A program made the position numbers and the translations under genes. The notes below the pieces were generated by a model. That model was not told where the DNA came from. It did not search any database and saw nothing but the letters and a program-made list of their open reading frames with translations. Below are positions 59,003 through 64,000 of a stretch of DNA of 64,000 bases, piece after piece (positions within the stretch are counted from its first letter, which is position 1; the number at the start of each line of letters is the position of its first letter). Location: contig NC_015588.1 in assembly GCF_000215105.1 (NCBI RefSeq), positions 620,001-684,000 on the forward strand. Reading direction: 5' to 3'. The DNA is from Isoptericola variabilis 225. Lineage in GTDB: Bacteria; Actinomycetota; Actinomycetes; Actinomycetales; Cellulomonadaceae.

Positions 59003-59031
59003 ACCACGGCGCGAGGGGCGAACGTCAGGGG

Positions 59032-60330
59032 GTGAGCACCCCTTCGCCCGCGTCCACGGGACCGTCGGCGCGCGCCGTGCGCGCCGCCTCCTGGGCCGTC
59101 CTCCTCGTCTTCGCGCTCAACGGCTTCGGCTTCGCCAGCTGGGCGTCGCGCATCCCGTCGGTGCGCGACGGGCTCGACTTCTCGCACGCCCAGATGGGTC
59201 TGCTGCTGCTCACGGGCGCGATCGGGTCGATGGTCGCCCTGCCGCTGTCGGGCATGATCTCGGCGCGGCTCGGCGCCGCCCGGACCGTGCTCGTCTTCGC
59301 CGCCGTGTGCGCCGTCGGGTACACGATCGCGTGCTTCGGCGTCGAGGCCGAGGCGCCGCTGTGGGTGCGCGTCGGGCTGTTCGTCGGCGGCGCCGGCGTG
59401 GGGGTCTGGGACGCGGCGATGAACCTCGAGGGCGCGGTCGTCGAGCAGCACCTCGGACGCTCGATCATGCCGCGCTTCCACGCCGGGTTCTCGCTCGGCA
59501 CCGTCGCGGGAGCGGGCGTCGGCAGCCTCGTCGCGCACGTGCAGGTGCCGCTGACCTGGCACCTCATCACCGTCATGGTCGTCGACGTCGTCGTCGTCGC
59601 GTTCTGCGTACGCGCGTTCCTGCCCACCGAGGGCGCCGACGGCGCGGCGCACGCGTCCGCCGACGCGCACGCGGTCGACCCCGCGGCCGACCCCGCGACC
59701 GCCGTCGAGCCGTCGTGCGGCCACTCGCTGCGCGAGACCCTTGGCACGTGGCGCGAGCCGCGAACGCTGCTCGTCGGGCTCGTCGTGCTCGCGGCCGCCC
59801 TCACCGAGGGCGCGGCGAACGACTGGGTGAGCCTCGCGGTCGTCGACGGCTTCGGGACCACCGAGAGCGTCGGCGCGCTCGGCCTCGCCGTGTTCCTCGC
59901 CTCGATGACGGGGGCGCGCCTCGTGGGCACGTCGCTCATCGACCGGCTGGGCCGCGTGCCGGTGCTGCGCCTCAGCGGGCTTGCGGCGCTCGTCGGCGTC
60001 GCGGTCTTCGCGCTCGTGCCCGTGCTGTGGGTCGCGCTGCTCGGCGTCGTGGTCTGGGGCGCGGGCGCCGCGCTCGGCTTCCCGATGGGCATGTCGGCGG
60101 CCGCGGACGACCCGCGCCGGGCCGCGCTGCGCGTGTCCGTCGTCTCGACGATCGGCTACTCGGCGTTCTTCGTCGGGCCCGCGCTCATCGGCTTCCTCGC
60201 CGAGCACACGGGCTACCGCCTCGCGCTGCTCGTCATCGCCGTGCCCGTGGCGATCGGCCTCCTCGTCGCGGGTGCGGCGCGGCCGCTGCCGCAGGCACGC
60301 CAGGACGCGCCGTCTACGCTGGACGCGTGA
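59032..60330 (+). CDS. MFS transporter (YbjJ-like)
   Basis: This 432-residue, 12-helix transporter has the N-terminal NGFGFASWASRIPSVRDGLDFS pattern of the YbjJ-like MFS group, and GVGVWDAAMNLEGAVVEQHL and GFSLGTVAGAGVG in helices 4-5. The central loop is hydrophilic, His/Asp-rich. The substrate is unknown; control by the divergent LacI regulator suggests a sugar-like compound. GTG 59032 gives MSTPSPAST. The stop overlaps the murB start by 4 nt. Confidence 0.9.
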   Translation: MSTPSPASTGPSARAVRAASWAVLLVFALNGFGFASWASRIPSVRDGLDFSHAQMGLLLLTGAIGSMVALPLSGMISARLGAARTVLVFAAVCAVGYTIACFGVEAEAPLWVRVGLFVGGAGVGVWDAAMNLEGAVVEQHLGRSIMPRFHAGFSLGTVAGAGVGSLVAHVQVPLTWHLITVMVVDVVVVAFCVRAFLPTEGADGAAHASADAHAVDPAADPATAVEPSCGHSLRETLGTWREPRTLLVGLVVLAAALTEGAANDWVSLAVVDGFGTTESVGALGLAVFLASMTGARLVGTSLIDRLGRVPVLRLSGLAALVGVAVFALVPVLWVALLGVVVWGAGAALGFPMGMSAAADDPRRAALRVSVVSTIGYSAFFVGPALIGFLAEHTGYRLALLVIAVPVAIGLLVAGAARPLPQARQDAPSTLDA

Positions 60331-61556
60331 GCCTTCCTACCCAGAGCACCCCGGCGCCGGCGCCCGCCGACCTCGCGCCCGCGCGCGACGTCGCCTCCCG
60401 CCCGAGCCTCGCCGAGCTGACCACGCTGCGCGTGGGCGGCCCCGTGGGCGAGTACGTCGAGGCGGAGTCGGAGGCCGAGCTCATCGACGCGGTCCGCGCG
60501 GCGGACGACGCCGGCGTGCCGCTGCTCGTCGTCGGCGGGGGGTCGAACCTGCTCGTCGCGGACGAGGGGTTCGACGGCGTCGTCGTGCGCGACGTGCGCC
60601 AGGGCGTCGACGCGGACCTCGAGGACTCGTGCGGCACCGACGGCGCGTGCGGCGGGGCGAGCCTGCGGCTGCCGGCCGGGCAGGACTGGGACACGTTCGT
60701 CGCCGAGGCCGTGGCCAACGAGTGGGTCGGCGTCGAGGCGCTGTCCGGGATCCCGGGCACGGTCGGGGCGGCCCCGGTGCAGAACATCGGCGCGTACGGG
60801 CAGGAGGTCTCGGGTGTCGTCGCCTCGGTGCGCACGTGGGACCGCGCGACCGGGCAGCGCCGGACGCTGCCGCTGAGCGCGCTCGGGTTCGGGTACCGCA
60901 CGTCGGTGCTCAAGCGCTCGATGCGCTCCTCCGAGCAGGGCGGCCCCTGGTACCCGACGCCGCGCTACGTCGTGCTCGAGGTGCACCTCATGATGCGCCT
61001 GGGCTCGCTGTCGGCCCCCGTCGGGTACGCCGAGCTCGCCCGGCGCCTCGGCGTGCAGGTCGGCGAGCGGGCGCCGGCGGCCGACGTCCGGCAGGCCGTC
61101 CTGGAGCTGCGCGCGGGCAAGGGCATGCTGCTCGACGGCGTCGGCGGCGCGCCCACGCCGGACCACGACCGGTGGAGCGCAGGCTCGTTCTTCACCAACC
61201 CGGTGCTGCCGGCCGACCTCGCCGACGAGCTGCCCGAGGACGCCCCGCGCTACCCGGTGCGCTCGGCGACGCCGGTCACCACGACGGGCCCGAGCCTCGG
61301 CGCGGTCGACGCGTCGCTCGTGAAGACGAGCGCGGCGTGGCTCATCGAGCGGGCCGGCTTCACCAAGGGCTTCGGCGTCGCGGGCGAGCACAGCCCGGCA
61401 CGCCTGTCGACCAAGCACACCCTCGCGCTGACCAACCGCGGGGGAGCGACGGCGCAGGACCTCGTCGCGCTCGCGCGCACCGTGCGCGACGGCGTGCTCG
61501 ACACGTTCGGCATCGAGCTCGAGCCCGAGCCCGTGCTCGTCGGCCTCGCGCTCTGA
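60327..61556 (+). CDS. murB: UDP-N-acetylenolpyruvoylglucosamine reductase
   Basis: This 409-residue FAD enzyme makes UDP-N-acetylmuramate for peptidoglycan. It has the FAD-binding LLVVGGGSNLLVADEGFDG, GVEALSGIPGTVGAAPVQNIGAYGQEV, the GYRTSVLK stretch and SAGSFFTNPV with the active-site Ser. It also has the C-terminal KTSAAWLIERAGFTKGF and STKHTLALTNRG. It is longer than E. coli MurB owing to loops. GTG 60327 overlaps the MFS stop. Its usual actinobacterial position is directly after the MaoC-like pair. Confidence 0.96.
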   Translation: MSLPTQSTPAPAPADLAPARDVASRPSLAELTTLRVGGPVGEYVEAESEAELIDAVRAADDAGVPLLVVGGGSNLLVADEGFDGVVVRDVRQGVDADLEDSCGTDGACGGASLRLPAGQDWDTFVAEAVANEWVGVEALSGIPGTVGAAPVQNIGAYGQEVSGVVASVRTWDRATGQRRTLPLSALGFGYRTSVLKRSMRSSEQGGPWYPTPRYVVLEVHLMMRLGSLSAPVGYAELARRLGVQVGERAPAADVRQAVLELRAGKGMLLDGVGGAPTPDHDRWSAGSFFTNPVLPADLADELPEDAPRYPVRSATPVTTTGPSLGAVDASLVKTSAAWLIERAGFTKGFGVAGEHSPARLSTKHTLALTNRGGATAQDLVALARTVRDGVLDTFGIELEPEPVLVGLAL

Positions 61557-61577
61557 GCGATCGCGCGCGGACGGGGG

Positions 61578-62609
61578 TCAGTGCACGACGACGGTCGTGC
61601 CCTTCGGCATGCCCCACGAGTCCCAGAGCCAGTTCATGGCCGAGTTGGAGACGCGCACGCACCCGTGCGACGCGGGGTAGGGCGGGATCGACGGCGACCC
61701 GTGCACGGCGATGCCGCCCGTGAAGTACTTCGGCCGGTACATCGCGCCGAGCTCGAGGGTCGACTCGTGCAGGTAGTCGCGCTCCATGTACACCGCGAAG
61801 GTGCCGCGCGGCGTGGTCGCCCGGTAGGTGCGCCCCAGCGCCTCGAACGTCTCGCCGTTGCCCGACGAGGCGTTGATCGTGCGCACGACCCGGCCGTCCT
61901 CGACCGCGAGGAGCAGCTGGCGGTCGAGGTCGATCTCCACGACCTTGCCCGACGACGAGACCGGCGACGGGCGCACGCCCTGGTCGAGCGCCGCCTGCGT
62001 CTTGGGCCCGACCACGCCGTCGCGGTGCAGGCCGGCCGCCTTCTGCAGCGCCCAGACGGCCTGCTGCGTCGCGGGCCCGAACGACCCGTCGACCTCGGGC
62101 AGGAAGTAGCCGAGGTCCTGCAGGCGCTGCTGCAGCGCGGCGACACGTTCGCCCGTCGCCCCGCGCTCGAGGTGCTCGGGCTTCTCCTCCTGCGCGTCCT
62201 TCCCGTTGCCCTTGCCGTTGCCGTTCGCGTTGCCGTTCGCGTTGCCGTTCCCGTTGGTCTGACCGTTCCCGGCTCCCTCGCCGGGCGCGTCGTCGCCCTC
62301 GGCGGACGGGCTCGCCGAGGGTCCGGCCCCCGGGTCGGGCGCGTCGGCCTCGGCGGACGGCGTGCTCGACGGCGTCGTGGACGGGGCGGCGGACGGTGCC
62401 GACGACGCGTCGGGCTCGGCGGACGTCTCGCCGCTCGGCGTCGCGGACGGCGCCGCGGTGGTGGGCGCCTCGGCCGCGGGCGCGGACCCGGGCTCGGGCT
62501 CCGCGCCGTCGTCGAGCATCGCGCAGCCGGGCAGCAGGAACAGCGCCAGGGCCGTGGCCGCTGCCGCGGCGGGCCGGCGTCGCCGGGCGGTCGTCCGTTC
62601 GGTCGTCAT
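61578..62609 (-). CDS. L,D-transpeptidase lipoprotein with peptidoglycan-binding domain
   Basis: The protein has 343 residues. The lipobox LLPGC places lipidated Cys29 after a short hydrophobic signal. A low-complexity Glu/Pro/Ser/Ala region and an Asn-Gly repeat tract follow. A peptidoglycan-binding repeat comes next (RVAALQQRLQDLGYFLPEVDG through LQKAAGLHRDGVVGPKTQAAL), then the YkuD catalytic domain with HGSPSIPPYPASHGCVRVSN (catalytic His and Cys). It should form 3-3 crosslinks or attach proteins in the cell wall. It is convergent with murB. Confidence 0.93.
   Translation of the reverse strand: MTTERTTARRRRPAAAAATALALFLLPGCAMLDDGAEPEPGSAPAAEAPTTAAPSATPSGETSAEPDASSAPSAAPSTTPSSTPSAEADAPDPGAGPSASPSAEGDDAPGEGAGNGQTNGNGNANGNANGNGKGNGKDAQEEKPEHLERGATGERVAALQQRLQDLGYFLPEVDGSFGPATQQAVWALQKAAGLHRDGVVGPKTQAALDQGVRPSPVSSSGKVVEIDLDRQLLLAVEDGRVVRTINASSGNGETFEALGRTYRATTPRGTFAVYMERDYLHESTLELGAMYRPKYFTGGIAVHGSPSIPPYPASHGCVRVSNSAMNWLWDSWGMPKGTTVVVH
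62203..62262. repeat. 12-bp Asn-Gly coding repeats in the L,D-transpeptidase gene
   Basis: On the minus strand the tract encodes NGNGNANGNANGNGKGNGK, built from AACGGCAACGCG-like 12-mers. It forms a flexible spacer between the membrane anchor and the enzymatic domains. Confidence 0.75.
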
Positions 62610-62803
62610 CGTTCTCGTTCCCCCGTGTCCGTGACCGGCGCAGCCGCGGGTCGCGGACTCCTACCGTGCCGTGCGACGGCCTCGAAGGCGAGCCGACGAC
62701 GCCTCCGTACCGCGGATCGTCACCGTGTCGTGATCTGCCGTGCCCTCGCACGACCGTCTCGTGACCTGTGACGCCCCGCGGCACGGAAACGTTGGGTCCT
62801 GCG
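62610..62803. other. Intergenic region without recognised features
   Basis: This 194-bp stretch separates the L,D-transpeptidase gene from the SHOCT-like gene (both minus strand). It should hold the transpeptidase promoter, but no clear hexamers or hairpins were seen. Confidence 0.4.
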
Positions 62804-63091
62804 TCAGCCCTTGGTCTCGCCCCGCAGCACCGACAGCCGGTGCCGGTACTCGGACTCGTCGATCTCGCCGCGGGCGTACCGCTCGCCGAGCACGGACGCC
62901 GGCGATCCCTCGCGGCCCCACGGCGGGCCGAAGCCGCGACGCGCGCGCCGTGCGACGAGCACGACGATCGCGACGAACAGCAGGAACCACAGGATCGGGA
63001 ACACGACCCACCAGCCCGGGCCCCCGCCCGCGGCACCCCAGGCGTGCGGGTGCCCCGCGAGCGAGGCGGCCAGGGCGCTCGTCGTGAGCAT
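62804..63091 (-). CDS. Small membrane protein with SHOCT-like C-terminus
   Basis: The product has 95 residues from ATG at 63091, chosen because AAGGAG lies 7 nt upstream on its strand; a longer reading to 63142 lacks such a site. One hydrophobic helix (VVFPILWFLLFVAIVVLVARRARR, split here by position about 32-52) is followed by a short C-terminal motif LGERYARGEIDESEYRHRL, typical of SHOCT domains. Function of this family is unknown; it is often membrane-associated or involved in oligomerisation. Confidence 0.85.
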   Translation of the reverse strand: MLTTSALAASLAGHPHAWGAAGGGPGWWVVFPILWFLLFVAIVVLVARRARRGFGPPWGREGSPASVLGERYARGEIDESEYRHRLSVLRGETKG

Positions 63092-63112
63092 GTCGGTCTC
63101 CTTCGTGACGGT

Positions 63113-63131
63113 GGCCCGCCCGGTGCGGGCC
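63113..63131 (-). terminator. Hairpin downstream of the response regulator gene
   Basis: GGCCCGC (63113-63119) and GCGGGCC (63125-63131) pair around CCGGT. It could terminate the minus-strand two-component transcript; there is no T-run. Confidence 0.35.
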
Positions 63132-63224
63132 GTCGGTACCACCGTCCTGCGCGGGTTGCGTCGCCGTCGTCCCCCGGGCGTGCCGTCCCGCGTCCACCTC
63201 CGGTGCCGTCTTCCGGTGGACCGG

Positions 63225-63890
63225 TCAGCCCGACCAGCCGGGGCGGACGACGCCGCCCTCGTACGCGGCGACGACGAGCTGCGCCCGGTCGCGCGCCCCG
63301 AGCTTGGTCATGACGCGCGAGACGTGCGTCTTGACCGTCGACTCCGACAGGTAGAGGCGGCGGGCGATCTCCTCGTTGGACCAGCCGCCCGCGACCTCGA
63401 CGAGCACCTCGTGCTCGCGCGCGGTGAGCCGGTCGAGCCCGGGCGGGGAGGCGACGTCGCGGGTCGCGTCCGCGACGCGCGCGAGCAGGCGGCGCGTCAC
63501 GCCGGGGGACAGGAGCGCGTCGCCCGCGGCCGCCACGCGCACCGCGCGCACGAGATCGGCGGGCTCGGTGTCCTTGACGAGGAAGCCGCTCGCGCCGCCG
63601 CGGATCGCCTCGGCCACGTACTCGTCGAGCTCGAACGTCGTGACCACGACGACGTGCACCCCGCCCGCGCGGGGGTCCGCGACGATGCGCCGGGTCGCCT
63701 CGAGCCCGTCGAGCCCGGGCATGCGCACGTCCATGAGCACGACGTCGGGCAGCGTCTCGAGCGTGCGCGCGACCGCCTCGTCGCCCGTCGCCGCCTCCGC
63801 CACGACGGTCATGTCCGGCTCGGAGTCGACGAGCGCGCGGAAGCCGCCGCGCACCAGGGCCTGGTCGTCGGCCAGCAGCACCCGGATCAT
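63225..63890 (-). CDS. NarL/FixJ-family response regulator
   Basis: This 221-residue regulator has a receiver domain with acidic pocket LLADDQALVRGG, phospho-acceptor Asp in VVLMDVRMPG (about residue 54), conserved Thr in VVTTFELDEY and Lys in FLVKDT. It has a LuxR-type HTH at the C-terminus (LTAREHEVLVEVAGGWSNEEIARRL, then STVKTHVSRVMTKLGARDR). Its ATG overlaps the stop of the sensor kinase by 4 nt (ATGA). Such pairs control antibiotic, envelope or metabolite responses; the target is unknown. Confidence 0.96.
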   Translation of the reverse strand: MIRVLLADDQALVRGGFRALVDSEPDMTVVAEAATGDEAVARTLETLPDVVLMDVRMPGLDGLEATRRIVADPRAGGVHVVVVTTFELDEYVAEAIRGGASGFLVKDTEPADLVRAVRVAAAGDALLSPGVTRRLLARVADATRDVASPPGLDRLTAREHEVLVEVAGGWSNEEIARRLYLSESTVKTHVSRVMTKLGARDRAQLVVAAYEGGVVRPGWSG

Positions 63891-64000
63891 GCCGTTCCTC
63901 CCTCTCCCGCTCCCGAGCTGTCAGGCCCACGCGCCGGTATACCGGGGCGTGGGCCTGACAGCTCCGAGGGGTGGCGGGGGATCGGGATGGTCGCGTCGAC
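63887..64000 (-). CDS. Sensor histidine kinase C-terminus (partial)
   Basis: The minus-strand frame is open from the window edge to a TGA overlapping the response regulator start. It reads VDATIPIPRHPS, the usual end of a HATPase domain, then a Gly/Pro/Arg-rich tail of about 25 residues. The tail is encoded largely by a long palindrome (63915-63964). Assignment rests on this short end, the overlap and the adjacent response regulator. Confidence 0.65.
   Translation of the reverse strand, partial: VDATIPIPRHPSELSGPRPGIPARGPDSSGAGEGGTA
63915..63964. repeat. 50-bp near-perfect palindrome in the kinase 3' end
   Basis: GAGCTGTCAGGCCCACGC (63915-63932) and its exact complement (63947-63964) enclose CCGGTATACCGG (63934-63945), itself a perfect palindrome. 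Only one pair in 25 (63933/63946) is mismatched. It is translated in frame as the tail of the sensor kinase. Confidence 0.9.

Overview
This window is about 64 kb of very GC-rich DNA with almost only G or C at third codon positions and tightly packed genes that share 4-nt start/stop overlaps. Gene content points to a high-GC actinobacterium of the order Micrococcales, most likely near Cellulomonadaceae or Promicromonosporaceae: nuo genes followed by a polyprenyl diphosphate synthase, tRNA-Met followed by rpmG and two MaoC-like genes, a DtxR-type iron box, and a CebR/CelR-like operator. The genus is an inference.

Layout. 1-13.2 kb holds the distal part of a respiratory complex I operon (nuoF partial, then nuoG to nuoN) and a long-chain polyprenyl diphosphate synthase that probably makes the menaquinone side chain. 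13.2-14.1 kb is a scar where an SDR gene and a divergent AraC-type regulator have both lost their 5' ends. 14.2-36.7 kb is the most striking region. It is one co-oriented cluster encoding a 2030-residue membrane-anchored or secreted Ig/FN3 protein, a MoxR ATPase, a DUF58 protein, a transglutaminase-like membrane protein that lacks the catalytic Cys, an RDD-FHA protein, a PP2C phosphatase, an FHA protein, a Ser/Thr kinase, an FHA-like winged-helix protein, a small membrane protein, an FHA-bearing EccC/EssC-type translocase ATPase, and a WXG100-like protein. It resembles the bifidobacterial PFNA cluster (kinase, FN3 protein, MoxR-type ATPase, DUF58, transglutaminase, phosphatase) joined to a minimal type VII secretion core. 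No EccB, EccD, EccE or mycosin gene is present.

36.8-44.1 kb carries a prepilin peptidase, an FprA-type ferredoxin-NADP reductase, HtpX, a 5'-truncated rhamnogalacturonan lyase, and a rarD-yajQ-HAD group. 44.2-45.9 kb is conserved housekeeping: tRNA-Tyr, tRNA-Thr, tRNA-Met, rpmG and two MaoC-like hydratases. 45.9-60.3 kb looks accessory: a Tat-exported six-hairpin-like protein behind a CebR-like operator, thiC behind a TPP riboswitch, a desferrioxamine-type siderophore operon (desA, desB, a desC-desD fusion, a penicillin amidase, a second GNAT) behind tandem iron boxes, and a divergent lacI/MFS pair. 60.3-64 kb has murB, an L,D-transpeptidase lipoprotein, a small SHOCT-like membrane protein, and a NarL-type response regulator overlapping the end of its sensor kinase.

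How it fits together. The T7SS-like cluster contains its own writer (kinase), eraser (PP2C) and at least three FHA readers, so phosphorylation probably controls assembly or export of the giant surface protein and/or the WXG100 protein. The siderophore operon is expected to be iron-repressed. All functional statements are from sequence inspection only; no database search was run.
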